From Anaeromyxobacter diazotrophicus (GTDB lineage: Bacteria; Myxococcota; Myxococcia; Myxococcales; Anaeromyxobacteraceae): DNA of 64,000 nt. A program made the position numbers and the translations under genes. Positions 21,021 through 33,685 of this stretch are shown here, in pieces. Position 1 is the stretch's first letter. Every line of letters begins with the position of its first letter. The notes beneath the pieces are model-generated. The model was given only the letters and a program-made list of their open reading frames with translations. It did no database searches and had not been told where the DNA came from. The stretch spans positions 186,001-250,000 of the forward strand of contig NZ_BJTG01000009.1 in NCBI RefSeq assembly GCF_013340205.1, read 5' to 3'.

Positions 21021-22331
21021 ATGAGAGTGATCCTCGCCTTGGCCCTGGTCCCCTCGTTCGCGCTCGCCTCGATCCCGGCGGCGGACGGCACGTTCACCGG
21101 CTGCGTCCAGGAGCACGCGCACGAGCTCCGGCTCATCGACGCCAGCCGCGAGAGCTGCCGGAGGCGCGAGCTCGAGGTGAGGTGGAACACGAAGGCTCCG
21201 GCCAGCGCCTCGGCCTCCATGACGGCGATCCCGCTCCCGGTCGGCGACCCGGCCTGCCCGGCGGGCGGGACCAAGTTCGTCGTTCAGGGCGCGACGGCCT
21301 ACGCCTGCAACGGCGCGGCGGGGCCGCAGGGCTCGACGGGGCCGCAGGGTCCGCAGGGCATGATGGGCTTCATGGGCCCCGGCGGCCCCCCCGGCCCGAT
21401 GGGCCCGAGCGGTCTGCCCGGTCCGACCGGCGCCGCCGGCCCCGTGGGCCCGACCGGCGCGATGGGCCCGCAGGGACCGCAGGGCCCGATGGGAATCCCG
21501 GGCCCGATGGGCCCCTCCGGCGTGGACGGCCTGCCGGGGCTCCAGGGGCCGCAGGGGGCGACGGGGCCCGCGGGGCCGCAGGGCGCGACCGGCGCGGCGG
21601 GGCCGCAGGGTGCGCAGGGCGCGCGGGGCGAAGTCGGCCCAGTGGGGCCGCAGGGCCCGGCTGGCCCACAGGGTTCCGCCGGCCAGTCGGTGACGCTCAC
21701 GCCGCTGGCGACCGGTGACGTGAACTGTCCGAACGGTGGCGCCGCCCTCGACGCCGGCGGCTCGACGGCCTACGTGTGCAGCGCGGCGCAGACCCCGCCG
21801 CCGCTCGTGGACGCGGCGGCGATCCAGCAGATCACCAGCTGGGCGGGGCTGGCCTCGAACACGCCGTGGTCGCTCTGCTACAAGGCCACCCGGGACAACG
21901 TGGGCTTCTCCTTCGGGACGTCCAGCGCGCTTGCGTTCCACAACCGGTGCGACCGGCGCGGGCGCACCTTCTTCGTCGCGAAGAGCACGACGGGAGCCCT
22001 CTTCGGCGGATACACCTCGCTCCCCTGGGGCGAAAAGGCCTGCGACTGGAAGCCGGATTCGTCGGCCTTCCTCTTCTCGCTCACGAACGCGTTCAAGCAC
22101 GGGCTCGTCAGCAGCACCTCGGGGTACGCCGTCTACGACTGCGTGAACTACGGCCCCGGGTTCGGGGGCGGCCAGGACTTCCTCACCAACCTGAAGGACC
22201 AGGTGGGCCTGGCGCTCGGGCGTACCTACGCGTGCCGGGTCGGGGCCGCCGCCTCGGCCCAGTGCGACGCGGACTACGCCGGGGCGACGTACCCCGTGCT
22301 CACGGATCTCGAGGTCTACGCGGCGCCTTAG
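21021..22331 (+). CDS. Secreted collagen-repeat protein with C-terminal TLDc domain
   Basis: The product has 436 residues. A Sec signal peptide ([17 protein letters not shown]) is followed by a short region with [19 protein letters not shown] and two cysteines, the N-terminal head often seen on bacterial collagen-like stalk proteins. Residues 98-223 are 42 uninterrupted Gly-X-Y triplets rich in Pro and Gln. The rest (about 250-436) reads as a TLDc domain: [62 protein letters not shown] and a final LEVYA. TLDc domains are best known from eukaryotic oxidation-resistance proteins. The base composition is slightly lower in G+C than in the flanking enzymes, and its function differs from all neighbours, so it looks like an insertion into the purine island. 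Confidence 0.85.
   Translation: MRVILALALVPSFALASIPAADGTFTGCVQEHAHELRLIDASRESCRRRELEVRWNTKAPASASASMTAIPLPVGDPACPAGGTKFVVQGATAYACNGAAGPQGSTGPQGPQGMMGFMGPGGPPGPMGPSGLPGPTGAAGPVGPTGAMGPQGPQGPMGIPGPMGPSGVDGLPGLQGPQGATGPAGPQGATGAAGPQGAQGARGEVGPVGPQGPAGPQGSAGQSVTLTPLATGDVNCPNGGAALDAGGSTAYVCSAAQTPPPLVDAAAIQQITSWAGLASNTPWSLCYKATRDNVGFSFGTSSALAFHNRCDRRGRTFFVAKSTTGALFGGYTSLPWGEKACDWKPDSSAFLFSLTNAFKHGLVSSTSGYAVYDCVNYGPGFGGGQDFLTNLKDQVGLALGRTYACRVGAAASAQCDADYAGATYPVLTDLEVYAAP
21312..21689 (+). repeat. Coding repeat: 42 Gly-X-Y collagen triplets
   Basis: These 378 bases encode an unbroken series of Gly-X-Y units inside the gene at 21021, dominated by GPQ, GPM, GAT and GPT. The codons are varied (ggg, ggc, gga), so this is an old protein-level repeat, not a recent DNA expansion. 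Confidence 0.9.
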
Positions 22332-22356
22332 CTCGGGAGCCGCCGGCGTAGTAAAT

Positions 22357-22386
22357 CCTCCACGGGCCACCGGCGGCCCGTGGAGG
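22357..22386. terminator. Perfect 12-bp hairpin between convergent genes
   Basis: CCTCCACGGGCC (22357-22368) pairs without mismatch with GGCCCGTGGAGG (22375-22386) around a 6-base loop. It lies between the stop of the collagen-TLDc gene and the stop of the leftward hydantoinase gene. It is therefore a likely bidirectional terminator. Confidence 0.8.
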
Positions 22387-22390
22387 ACCG

Positions 22391-23797
22391 CTACCCGATC
22401 GCGCCCTGGTACACCGGCCCGAACGGCGCCCGCGGCAGGTATCTCCCGGAGCCGGCCTCCGCCCGCAGGTCCCCGTCGGCCCAGACGTGCCGCCCGCGCG
22501 CGAGGGTGTGGACCACCACGCCGCGCACCTCCCGGCCCTCCCAGACGGAGAAGTCGGTCCGCTGGTGCTGGGTGCGGGCCGAGAGCGTCTTCGTCCGCGC
22601 CGGATCGAGCACCACCACGTCGGCGTCGGCGCCCACCTCGAGCGAGCCCTTCCGCGGCCAGAGGTTGAAGGCGCGCGCCGCGTTCGAGGACGTGAGCGCG
22701 ACGAACCGCTCCGGCGTGAGGCGCCCGCCGTTCACGCCGAGGTGCCACAGCACGTGCAGGCGATCTTCCACCCCGCCGCAGCCGTTCGGGATGCGGGTGA
22801 AGCGGTCGGCGCCGGCGCGCTTCTGGGCGGTCGTGAAGCAGCAGTGGTCCGTGCCGGTGGTGCTGAGCGCGCCCGCCTCGAGCGCCCGCCAGAGCGCCTC
22901 CTGGTGCCCCTTCGGCCGGTAGGGCGGGCTCATGACGTGCCCAGCGGCGACGTCGAAGTCGGGGTCCGCGTAGACCGAGTCGTCGATGGCGAGGAAGCCG
23001 GGCAAGGTCTCGCCGACGATCTTCACGCCGCGCTGCCGCGCCCGGCCGATGGCCTCGGCAGCCTCGGCGGCCGAGACGTGCACGACGTAGAGCGGCACGC
23101 CGACCACCTCCGCCATGGTCACCGCGCGCAGGGTGGCCTCGCCCTCCAGCTGCGGCGGCCGCGAGAGCGGGTGGCCCTCGGGCCCGGTGACGCCGCGCGC
23201 CAGGAGCTCCTGCTGGAGATACGCGATGAGCTCGCCGTTCTCGGCGTGGACCTGCGGCAGCGCGCCGAGCTCGCGGCAGCGGACGAAGCCCTCGACGATC
23301 TGCTCGTCGGGGAGCATGAGCCCGCCCTTGTAGGCGAGGAAGAACTTGTAGCTCGTGACGCCGTGCTCGCGGACGAGCGGCGCCATCTCGGCCGCGAAGC
23401 GCTCGCCCCACCACGACACCGTCATGTGGAGCCCGTAGTCGACGGTAGAGCGCGCCGCCCACGCCTGCCACTGCGCGAGCGCCTCGAGCGGGGACTGGCC
23501 GCGCTCGGGCCCGACGAAGTCGAGCAGCGTGGTCGTCCCGCCCGCGGCGGCGGCCGCCGTCCCGGAGAGGAAGTCGTCCGCGACCACCGTGCCCATGGTC
23601 GGCAGCTGCAGGTGCGTATGGGGATCGACCCCGCCCGGCAGGACGAAGCAGCCGCCCGCGTCGACGATCTCGGCGCCCGGCGACGCCTCGAGCGCCTCGC
23701 CCACCGCCGCCACCCGCCCGTCCCGGCACAGCACGTCGGCCCGCCGCTGGCCCGCCTCCGTCACCACCGTCCCGCCGCGAACCAGGGTCTCCGCCAT
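22391..23797 (-). CDS. hyuA: Dihydropyrimidinase / hydantoinase
   Basis: From ATG 23797 the product has 468 residues; another ATG sits 9 bases upstream, and the frame is open beyond without homology. Metal ligands and the carboxylated lysine are present: [41 protein letters not shown] and TGTDHCCF. The loop [14 protein letters not shown] and the [15 protein letters not shown] tail are standard for dihydropyrimidinases and D-hydantoinases. The enzyme opens cyclic ureides; in the E. coli purine cluster the equivalent is HyuA (YgeZ). It is divergent from the ssnA-led operon, with only 116 bases between them, suggesting a shared control region. Confidence 0.9.
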   Translation of the reverse strand: MAETLVRGGTVVTEAGQRRADVLCRDGRVAAVGEALEASPGAEIVDAGGCFVLPGGVDPHTHLQLPTMGTVVADDFLSGTAAAAAGGTTTLLDFVGPERGQSPLEALAQWQAWAARSTVDYGLHMTVSWWGERFAAEMAPLVREHGVTSYKFFLAYKGGLMLPDEQIVEGFVRCRELGALPQVHAENGELIAYLQQELLARGVTGPEGHPLSRPPQLEGEATLRAVTMAEVVGVPLYVVHVSAAEAAEAIGRARQRGVKIVGETLPGFLAIDDSVYADPDFDVAAGHVMSPPYRPKGHQEALWRALEAGALSTTGTDHCCFTTAQKRAGADRFTRIPNGCGGVEDRLHVLWHLGVNGGRLTPERFVALTSSNAARAFNLWPRKGSLEVGADADVVVLDPARTKTLSARTQHQRTDFSVWEGREVRGVVVHTLARGRHVWADGDLRAEAGSGRYLPRAPFGPVYQGAIG

Positions 23798-23913
23798 GGC
23801 CGGCATTGAAGCACGCGGCGCGTCACGGAGGTCAAGCGCGGGCTCGCGGCGAGGCCCCGGCGTGGCGCCGGCGGACGCTTGAACGGGCCCGGGCTTCCGC
23901 TGATACTGGGTCG

Positions 23914-25098
23914 TTGACTTCATCGCTCGTCATCGGCCCGGACCGCGCCGGGCGCACCGTCGCGATCGCCGGAGGTCTCGTCGTCGCCGCCGCGCCGGAG
24001 GGCGCGCGCCGCCTGCCCTGCCCGGACGGAGAGATCGGGCCGGGCGCGGTCTGCGCCCACACGCACCTCTACAGCGGGCTGGCGCGCCACGGCATGCCGC
24101 CCCCGGTCCCGCCGCCGCGGACGTTCCTCGAGATCCTCGAGCGGGTGTGGTGGCGGCTCGACCGCGCGCTCGACGCCGACGCGCTGCGGGCGGGCGCGCG
24201 CGACTACCTCGCCCGCGCGCTCCTCGCCGGCACCACGGCGGTGGTGGATCACCACGAGTCGCCCCGCTTCATCGAGGGATCGCTCGCTCTCCTGGCCGAG
24301 GAGTGCCAGCGGCTCGGGATGCGGGCCCTCCTCTGCTACGGGGCGACCGAGCGCAACTCCGGGCCGGACGAGGCGCGGCGGGGCCTCGACGAGTGCCGGC
24401 GCGTCCCCGCAGGGCCGCTCGTGCGCGGGCTGGTGGGGCTCCACGCGAGCTTCACGGTCTCGGACGCCACGGTCCGCGCCGCCGGCGAGCTCGCGCGCGA
24501 GCTCGGCACGGCCCTGCACGTCCACGTGGCCGAGGACGGCGCCGACGTGGCCGACGCGCGGGCGCGCGGCGCCGAGGGCCCGCTGCAGCGCCTCGCGGCG
24601 CTCGGCGCGCTCGCGCCGGGGTCCATCCTCGCCCACGGCGTCCACCTCGGGCCGGACGAGGTCGCCCTGGCCGACGCGCGCGGCTGCTGGTTCGTCCAGA
24701 ACCCGCGCTCCAACGAGGCGAACCGCGTCGGCTATCCGCGCGCCCTGCGGCACGCGCGGCGGGTCGCGCTCGGCACCGACGGCTTCGAGGCGGACATGGC
24801 GGTGGAGGAGGCGGCGCTCTTCCGGCTCGCCGCCGCCGCGGACGACCCGGGCCCGGCGGGCCGGCTCGCCGCCGGCCACGCGCTCGTGGCCGAGCGCTTC
24901 GGCGCGGCGCCGGAGCCGCTCGCCCCCGGGAGCCTCGGCGACGCGGTGGTGCGGGAGCGCGGCCGGGTCCGCCACGCGGTCGTGGGCGGGCGGGTGGTGG
25001 TGGAGGACGGCCGGCTGGCCTCGGAGGACCTGGAGCTCATCTCGGCGACCGCGCAGCGCGAGGCGGCGCGCCTCTGGCAGCGCATGGCGAAGATCTGA
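23914..25098 (+). CDS. ssnA: SsnA-type amidohydrolase of the anaerobic purine pathway
   Basis: I choose TTG 23914 ([10 protein letters not shown]), giving 394 residues; the open frame before it has no family resemblance. It matches E. coli SsnA in several blocks: [55 protein letters not shown], the [12 protein letters not shown] block and [10 protein letters not shown]. The zinc ligands (HTH, HVH, HG and the catalytic Asp) are complete. SsnA proteins sit in the same cluster as ygfK, xdhD and hyuA in enterobacteria and gut anaerobes and are needed there for purine or urate breakdown, probably as a ring deaminase or hydrolase. The N-terminus is shorter than in E. coli SsnA (about 440 residues). 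Confidence 0.88.
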   Translation: MTSSLVIGPDRAGRTVAIAGGLVVAAAPEGARRLPCPDGEIGPGAVCAHTHLYSGLARHGMPPPVPPPRTFLEILERVWWRLDRALDADALRAGARDYLARALLAGTTAVVDHHESPRFIEGSLALLAEECQRLGMRALLCYGATERNSGPDEARRGLDECRRVPAGPLVRGLVGLHASFTVSDATVRAAGELARELGTALHVHVAEDGADVADARARGAEGPLQRLAALGALAPGSILAHGVHLGPDEVALADARGCWFVQNPRSNEANRVGYPRALRHARRVALGTDGFEADMAVEEAALFRLAAAADDPGPAGRLAAGHALVAERFGAAPEPLAPGSLGDAVVRERGRVRHAVVGGRVVVEDGRLASEDLELISATAQREAARLWQRMAKI

Positions 25099-25144
25099 CT
25101 GGACCGGCGGCGGGCACGCCCCGCCCCGCGGGAAGGAAGGCACG

Positions 25145-27936
<2,792 letters not shown>

Positions 27937-27946
27937 GCAGGGAGCC

Positions 27947-29419
27947 ATGAGCGACCGCATCCGCTTCGTCCTCGATGGGAAGGTCCGGGAGCTCGCCGGG
28001 GTGGACCCCACCCTCACCGTCCTCCGCTGGCTGCGCGAGGTCGAGCACCGCACCGGGACGAAGGAGGGGTGCGCCGAAGGGGACTGCGGCGCCTGCACGG
28101 TGGTGCTCGCCGACCTCCGCGCCGGCGAGGTGCGCTACCGCGCCGTGAACGCCTGCCTCCTCTTCCTCCCCGCGCTCGACGGGAAGGCGCTCCTCACGGT
28201 CGAGGACGCCCGGGGCGCGGACGGCGGGCTCCACCCCGTGCAGGAGGCGATGGTGGCGTGCCACGCCTCGCAGTGCGGCTTCTGCACGCCGGGCTTCGTC
28301 ATGTCGCTCGTCGCGCTGTACGAGAGCGAGCCCGCGCCGTCGCGCCGCAGGCTCGACGACGTCCTCGCCGGGAACCTCTGCCGCTGCACCGGCTACCGCC
28401 CCATCGTCGCCGCCGCTCGGCAGGCGTACGCCTCGGGCGAGCGCTCCGCCCTGGCGGCCCAGCAGGCGCAGCTCGCCGCCCTGCTCGCGTCCGTCCGGCG
28501 CGAGGGCACCCTCGCCCTCGAGCACGGCGGGCGGCGGTTCTTCGCCCCGCGCACCCTCGCCGCGCTCGCCGAGATCCTGGAGCGCCACCCGGGCGCGCGC
28601 CTCGTCGCCGGGGGCACCGACGCCGGGCTGTGGGTGACGAAGCAGCACCGGACCCTCGAGACGCTCGTCTCGCTCGCCTCGGTCGAGGAGCTCCTCCGGG
28701 TGACCGTGACCGACACGCACCTCGAGCTCGGTGCAGCGGTGACCTACGCCGACGCCCACGCGGTGCTCGCGGCCCACCACCCCGATCTCGGCGAGCTCGT
28801 CCGGCGCATCGGCTCGCAGCAGATCCGGAACATGGGCACCCTCGCCGGCAACGTGGCGAACGCCTCGCCCATCGGCGACACCCTCCCCGCGCTCCTGGCG
28901 CTCGACGCCACCCTCGTGCTCCAGCGGGGCGGCGCCCGCCGCGAGCTCCCGCTCGACGGCTTCTTCACCGGGTACCGCCAGACGGCGCTCCGCCCGGGCG
29001 AGCTCATCGCCGCCATCCGGCTGCCGGCGCGCTCGCCGGACCGGGCGTTCCGCGCCTACAAGGTCTCGAAGCGCTTCGACCAGGACATCTCGGCGGTGTG
29101 CGGCGCCTTCGCGGTGACGCTCGCCGGCGACCGCGTGCGCGACGTGCGCCTCTGCTACGGCGGGGCCGCCGCGACGCCGCTGCGGGCCCGCGCCGCGGAG
29201 CGCGCGCTCCTCGGCCGCCCGTGGGACGAGGCGGCGGTGGCCGCCGCCCTGCCGGTGCTGGACGGCGAGCTCGCCCCCATCTCCGACGCGCGCGCCACCG
29301 CCGGCTACCGGCGCCTGGTGGCGAAGAACCTGCTCCGCAAGTTCCAGCTCGAGACCGCCCCCGGCCGCGCCGCGCCGCCGGCCGGGACGCGCGTCCTGGC
29401 CGCGCCGGAGGAGGCATGA
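27947..29419 (+). CDS. xdhA: Xanthine dehydrogenase small subunit: [2Fe-2S] plus FAD domains
   Basis: The product has 490 residues. The first cluster motif is GCAEGDCGACTVVL (about 43-56) and the second is CGFCTPGFVM with LCRCTGYRP. The FAD-binding half begins at about residue 195 with LVAGGTDAGLWVTKQ and has IGSQQIRNMGTLAGNVANASPIGD, the canonical flavin loop. It carries electrons from the Mo subunit (next gene) to NAD+ through FAD, unlike the XdhD-like enzyme at 15247, which has no FAD. Overlap of 4 bases with xdhB shows coupling. Confidence 0.95.
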   Translation: MSDRIRFVLDGKVRELAGVDPTLTVLRWLREVEHRTGTKEGCAEGDCGACTVVLADLRAGEVRYRAVNACLLFLPALDGKALLTVEDARGADGGLHPVQEAMVACHASQCGFCTPGFVMSLVALYESEPAPSRRRLDDVLAGNLCRCTGYRPIVAAARQAYASGERSALAAQQAQLAALLASVRREGTLALEHGGRRFFAPRTLAALAEILERHPGARLVAGGTDAGLWVTKQHRTLETLVSLASVEELLRVTVTDTHLELGAAVTYADAHAVLAAHHPDLGELVRRIGSQQIRNMGTLAGNVANASPIGDTLPALLALDATLVLQRGGARRELPLDGFFTGYRQTALRPGELIAAIRLPARSPDRAFRAYKVSKRFDQDISAVCGAFAVTLAGDRVRDVRLCYGGAAATPLRARAAERALLGRPWDEAAVAAALPVLDGELAPISDARATAGYRRLVAKNLLRKFQLETAPGRAAPPAGTRVLAAPEEA

Positions 29420-31767
29420 GGCGCGCCCGCGAGAGCAGGCCGGAGGCGGCGGGCGCGGTCGGCGCGCCGCTCGGCCACGACAGCGCGCGGCGGCACGTGA
29501 CGGGCGAGGCGCGCTACGTCGACGACTTGCCCGAGCCGCGCGACCTCCTGCACGCCTTCCTGCGCCTCTCCGAGCGGGCGCACGCGCGGGTGACCCGGCT
29601 CGACGTGACCGGGGTGGCCGCCGCGCCCGGGGTGGCGGCGGTCCTCACCGCGCGGGACCTGCCGGCCGAGAACGACATCGGGCCGGTGCTGCCGGGCGAC
29701 AAGGTCTTCGCCGACGGGCTCGTCGAGTACTGGGGCCAGTCGCTCTTCGCGGTGGCGGCGGAGACCCTCGACCAGGCGCGGGCGGCGGCCTCCCGCGCCG
29801 GGATCGCCTACGAGGACCTGCCGGCCGTCCTCACCGTCGAGGAGGCGCTGGCGCGCAGGTCCTTCGTGCTGCCGACCCAGGTGCTGCGGCGCGGCGCCTC
29901 CGCCGCCGCCCGCGCGCGCGCGCCGCACCGGCTCTCCGGCCGGCTCGCCATCGGCGGCCAGGAGCACTTCTACCTCGAGGGCCAGGTGGCGATGGCGCTG
30001 CCGCGCGAGGGCGGCACCTTCCTGGTCCACAGCTCGACCCAGCACCCGAGCGAGGTGCAGCACCTGGTGGCGAAGGTGCTCGGGATCCCGGCCAGCGCGG
30101 TGACGGTGGAGGTGCGCCGCATGGGCGGCGCGTTCGGCGGCAAGGAGACGCAGGCGGCGCCGGTCGCCTGCGTGGCGGCGCTGCTCGCCTGGCGCACCGG
30201 CCGCCCGGTGAAGCTCCGGCTCGACCGCGACGACGACATGATCTTCACCGGCAAGCGCCACGACTTCCTCGCCGAGTACGAGGTCGGCTTCGACGGCGAG
30301 GGGCGGATCCGCGGCCTCGACCTCACGTTGGCGTCGCGCTGCGGCTTCTCGCCGGACCTGTCGGGCGCCATCAACGATCGCGCCATGCTGCACGCGGACA
30401 ACTGCTACCACCTGCAGGACGTCACCATCACCTCGCACCGGTGCAAGACGAACACCGTCTCCAACACCGCCTTCCGCGGCTTCGGCGGGCCGCAGGGGAT
30501 GATGGCGATCGAGCAGATCGTGGACGAGATCGCGCGGGCGCTCGCGCTCGATCCGCTGGAAGTTCGCCGCCGCAACTTCTACGGCCGCGGCGAGCGGGAC
30601 GAGACGCCCTACGGGATGAAGGTCGAGGACCACCTCCTGCCGGAGCTGGTGGCCGAGCTCGAGCGGAGCTCGGACTACCCGGCGCGGCGGCGCGCCATCG
30701 CCCGCTTCAACGCGCAGAGCCCGTGGCAGAAGCGCGGGATCGCGCTCACCCCGGTGAAGTTCGGCATCTCCTTCACCGCCACCGAGATGAACCAGGCCGG
30801 CGCCCTGGTCCACGTGTACACGGACGGCAGCGTCCACCTGAACCACGGCGGCACCGAGATGGGCCAGGGGCTCTTCATCAAGGTGGCGCAGGTGGTCGCC
30901 GACGAGCTCGGCGTGGGCGTGGACCGGGTCCAGATCACGGCCACCACCACCGACCAGGTGCCGAACACCTCCCCCACCGCGGCCTCCTCCGGCAGCGACC
31001 TCAACGGCCAGGCGGCCCGGGCGGCCGCGCGCACCATCAAGAAGCGGCTCGCCGCCTGCGCCGCGGCCGCGCTCGGCGGGAAGCCGGAGGAGGTCGTCTT
31101 CGCCGGCGGCCAGGCGCGGCTCGGCCGGCGGGCGCTCGGCTTCGCCGAGCTGGCGGCGCTCGCCCACCGCGAGCGCGTCTCGCTCTCGGCCACCGGCTAC
31201 TACCGCACCCCCAAGCTCCACTACGACCGGCGGCGGCAGCGGGGGCGCCCCTTCTACTACTTCGCCTGGGGGGCGGCCGTGGCCGAGGTCCAGATCGACA
31301 CGCTCACCGGCGAGTACCGGGTGCTCCGCGCCGACCTCCTCCACGACTGCGGCAGCTCGATCAACCCGGCTGTCGACCTGGGCCAGGTCGAGGGCGGGTT
31401 CGTGCAGGGCATGGGCTGGCTCACCACCGAGGAGCTGTGGTGGGACGCGGCGGGGCGGCTCGGCACGCACGCACCGTCGACCTACAAGATCCCCGCCTGC
31501 GGCGACGTGCCGGAAGACTTCCGGGTGACGCTGCTCCACGCCCCCAACCGGGAGGCGTCGGTCCACCGCTCCAAGGCCGTCGGCGAGCCGCCCCTCATGC
31601 TCGGCATCTCGGTGTTCCACGCGCTGAAGGACGCCGTGGCCGCGGTGGGGGACCACCGCCTCTCCCCGCGGCTCGACGCGCCGGCCACCCCGGAGCGCGT
31701 GCTGCTCGCGGTGGAGGAGCTGCGGGCGCGGCGGGCGCCGGCGGAGCTCGAGGAGGCGGCCGAGTGA
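29416..31767 (+). CDS. xdhB: Xanthine dehydrogenase large, molybdopterin-binding subunit
   Basis: The product has 783 residues. Diagnostic segments are GEARYVDDLPEP, the cofactor loop RRMGGAFGGKE, NTAFRGFGGPQGM, GQGLFIKVAQV and VGEPPLMLG, where Glu724 is the catalytic base. The arrangement of separate A (FeS/FAD) and B (Mo) polypeptides follows the Rhodobacter-type xanthine dehydrogenase. Substrate oxidation (hypoxanthine to xanthine to urate) takes place here; the cofactor is supplied by the XdhC encoded directly downstream, whose GTG overlaps this stop. Confidence 0.95.
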   Translation: MRRARESRPEAAGAVGAPLGHDSARRHVTGEARYVDDLPEPRDLLHAFLRLSERAHARVTRLDVTGVAAAPGVAAVLTARDLPAENDIGPVLPGDKVFADGLVEYWGQSLFAVAAETLDQARAAASRAGIAYEDLPAVLTVEEALARRSFVLPTQVLRRGASAAARARAPHRLSGRLAIGGQEHFYLEGQVAMALPREGGTFLVHSSTQHPSEVQHLVAKVLGIPASAVTVEVRRMGGAFGGKETQAAPVACVAALLAWRTGRPVKLRLDRDDDMIFTGKRHDFLAEYEVGFDGEGRIRGLDLTLASRCGFSPDLSGAINDRAMLHADNCYHLQDVTITSHRCKTNTVSNTAFRGFGGPQGMMAIEQIVDEIARALALDPLEVRRRNFYGRGERDETPYGMKVEDHLLPELVAELERSSDYPARRRAIARFNAQSPWQKRGIALTPVKFGISFTATEMNQAGALVHVYTDGSVHLNHGGTEMGQGLFIKVAQVVADELGVGVDRVQITATTTDQVPNTSPTAASSGSDLNGQAARAAARTIKKRLAACAAAALGGKPEEVVFAGGQARLGRRALGFAELAALAHRERVSLSATGYYRTPKLHYDRRRQRGRPFYYFAWGAAVAEVQIDTLTGEYRVLRADLLHDCGSSINPAVDLGQVEGGFVQGMGWLTTEELWWDAAGRLGTHAPSTYKIPACGDVPEDFRVTLLHAPNREASVHRSKAVGEPPLMLGISVFHALKDAVAAVGDHRLSPRLDAPATPERVLLAVEELRARRAPAELEEAAE

Positions 31768-32603
31768 CGGGCTGGGTCGCGGCGCTGGCGGAGCTCGCGG
31801 CGGCGGAGCGGCCGGCCGCGCTGGTCACCCTCCTGCGCGTGGCCGGCTCGACCCCGCGCGAGCCGGGCGCGAAGCTGGTGGTGACCGCGGAGGCGCTCCA
31901 CGGCACCATCGGCGGCGGGCACCTCGAGCTCACCGCGGTGGAGACCGCCCGCGAGCTGCTGGCGGCCGCGGCCCGCGACCCCGGCGCGGCCGGCCCCCTC
32001 GTCCGCGAGCTCCAGCTCGGGCCCACGCTCGGCCAGTGCTGCGGCGGCGTGGCGACGCTCCTCTTCGAGCTCGTCCTGCCGCCCCCGTGGCAGGTGGCGG
32101 TGTTCGGGGCCGGCCACGTGGGCAAGGCGCTCGTGAAGCTGCTCGCGGACCTGCCCTGCCGCGTGAGCTGGGTCGACGCGCGCGAGGGCGAGTTCCCGGC
32201 CGCCCTGCCCGCCAGCGTCCGGCGCGTGGTGACCGACGCGCCCGAGGACGCGCTGGCCGCGCTCCCCGCGGGCGCGGACGTGGTGGTCATGACGCACAGC
32301 CACGCGCTCGACTTCCAGCTGGTGGAGGCAGCGCTGCGGCGCGGCGACCTGGGCTACGTCGGCCTCATCGGCTCTCGCACCAAGCGCGCCCGGTTCGTGA
32401 GCCGGCTCGCCAGCCGGGGCCGGACCGAGGCGGAGCTCGCGCGGCTCACCTGCCCCATCGGCCTGCCGGGGGTCGGCGGCAAGCTGCCCGCCGAGATCGC
32501 CCTCGCCGCGGCGGCGCAGCTCCTCCAGCGGAGGACCGCGGCGGCAGCGTGCCTCGAGAGCGAGCAGGCCCCTGCCCGTTCCGGAGGCAGCCACCAGGGC
32601 TGA
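31764..32603 (+). CDS. xdhC: XdhC, xanthine dehydrogenase accessory protein
   Basis: GTG start overlapping xdhB, 279 residues. It has RVAGSTPREPGAKLVV, IGGGHLELTAVE and LGPTLGQCCGGVATLLFE with the CC pair thought to bind sulfurated cofactor, then the Rossmann part VAVFGAGHVGKALVKLL and VGLIGSRTKRARF, ending in CPIGLPGVGGKLPAEIAL. It binds sulfurated molybdenum cofactor and loads it into XdhB. It is shorter than the XdhC/CoxI paralogue at 11560, and its CC motif contrasts with the single cysteine there, supporting different clients. Confidence 0.93.
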   Translation: MTGWVAALAELAAAERPAALVTLLRVAGSTPREPGAKLVVTAEALHGTIGGGHLELTAVETARELLAAAARDPGAAGPLVRELQLGPTLGQCCGGVATLLFELVLPPPWQVAVFGAGHVGKALVKLLADLPCRVSWVDAREGEFPAALPASVRRVVTDAPEDALAALPAGADVVVMTHSHALDFQLVEAALRRGDLGYVGLIGSRTKRARFVSRLASRGRTEAELARLTCPIGLPGVGGKLPAEIALAAAAQLLQRRTAAAACLESEQAPARSGGSHQG

Positions 32604-32689
32604 GCCCCCGCTCCGGCGGCCCCCGCCTGGTCCCCCCTTTGCAGCTCCGCTAGAGTTCCACGCCTCCGCCCCCTCACCAGGAGCCGCCC

Positions 32690-33685
32690 ATGAGGAACAC
32701 GCTGTTCGCGCTCGCCGCGCTGCTCTTCGCGTTCGACGCCTCGGCCGCCGCGCCCAGGGCCAAGGTCCGCATCGCCCTCATCGTCGAGTCCACGGTGGAC
32801 GACAAGGGCTGGTGCCAGTCCATGCACGACGCCATCACGGCGGTGCAGAAGAAGTACGGCCCGGCCGCGGTCGAGTACAGCTACAGCGAGAAGATGAAGC
32901 CGGTGGACGCCGGCTCGGCGGCGCGCCAGTACGCCTCGAAGGGCTTCGACATCGTCATCTGCCACGGGGCCCAGTACAAGAACCTGGTCCTCGAGATGGC
33001 GGACGAGTTCCCGAAGACCACCTTCGCGTTCGGCACGAGCGCCGAGGTCGGCCCGAAGAACGTCTTCACCTACATGCCCCAGAGCGAGGAGACCGGGTAC
33101 CTGAACGGCCTCATCGCCGGCCTGGCCACCAAGGCCAACGTGGTGGGCGTGGTCGGCCCCGTCGACGGCGGCGATGCCGCCCGCTACGACCGCGGGTTCG
33201 TGCTGGGCGTCCGGGCGGTGAACCCCAAGGCCGAGGTCAAGGTCGCGCACACCGGCAGCTTCGGGGACTTCGTGAAGGCCTCCGAGCTCGCCCACACCCA
33301 GGTCAAGGCGGGCGCCGACGTCCTCACCGGCTCGTCGCAGCAGGCGCTCGGCGCGCTGCGGGCGGTGGCCACCTACCACGACAAGCCGATCTGGTGGCTC
33401 GGGCAGGACGTCGCCCAGCTCGCGACCCCCGAGCGGAGCAAGGTCGTCGCGGCCTGCAGCTACGACTATGTCCCGGTGATCGAGACGCTCGTCGCGAAGC
33501 GCCAGGCGGGCGTGCTCGGCGGCGAGAACCTGCCCCTCAACTTCAAGAACGGCGGGTTCGTCTTCAAGTACAACGACGCCGTGGGGCCGGTCCTCACGAA
33601 GGAGATCCGGGGCAAGGTGGACGCCGCCCGGGCGAGCCTCGCCGCCGGCAAGCTCCCGCTCGACTGGAAGAGCGTCAAGTTCTGA
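32690..33685 (+). CDS. BMP-family periplasmic substrate-binding protein, system 2
   Basis: The product has 331 residues with a Sec signal (cleavage after about DASA, residue 19) and no lipobox, so it is probably a free periplasmic protein, unlike the lipoprotein of system 1. The BMP fold shows STVDDKGWCQSMHDAI, VICHGAQYKNLVLEMA, FAFGTSAEVGPKNVF and GSFGDFVKASELA. Relatives in purine-catabolic clusters are often annotated as BMP proteins for nucleosides or nucleobases. It is the first gene of a complete importer operon and directly follows xdhC, after an 86-base gap. Its stop overlaps the ATPase ATG by one base (TGATG). Confidence 0.9.
   Translation: MRNTLFALAALLFAFDASAAAPRAKVRIALIVESTVDDKGWCQSMHDAITAVQKKYGPAAVEYSYSEKMKPVDAGSAARQYASKGFDIVICHGAQYKNLVLEMADEFPKTTFAFGTSAEVGPKNVFTYMPQSEETGYLNGLIAGLATKANVVGVVGPVDGGDAARYDRGFVLGVRAVNPKAEVKVAHTGSFGDFVKASELAHTQVKAGADVLTGSSQQALGALRAVATYHDKPIWWLGQDVAQLATPERSKVVAACSYDYVPVIETLVAKRQAGVLGGENLPLNFKNGGFVFKYNDAVGPVLTKEIRGKVDAARASLAAGKLPLDWKSVKF

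Noticed and set aside
21299-21700. Antisense frame across the collagen repeat as a gene
   Set aside because: It is a Gly/Pro-rich mirror of the Gly-X-Y codons; the forward frame has a signal peptide, ribosome site and folded C-terminal domain.
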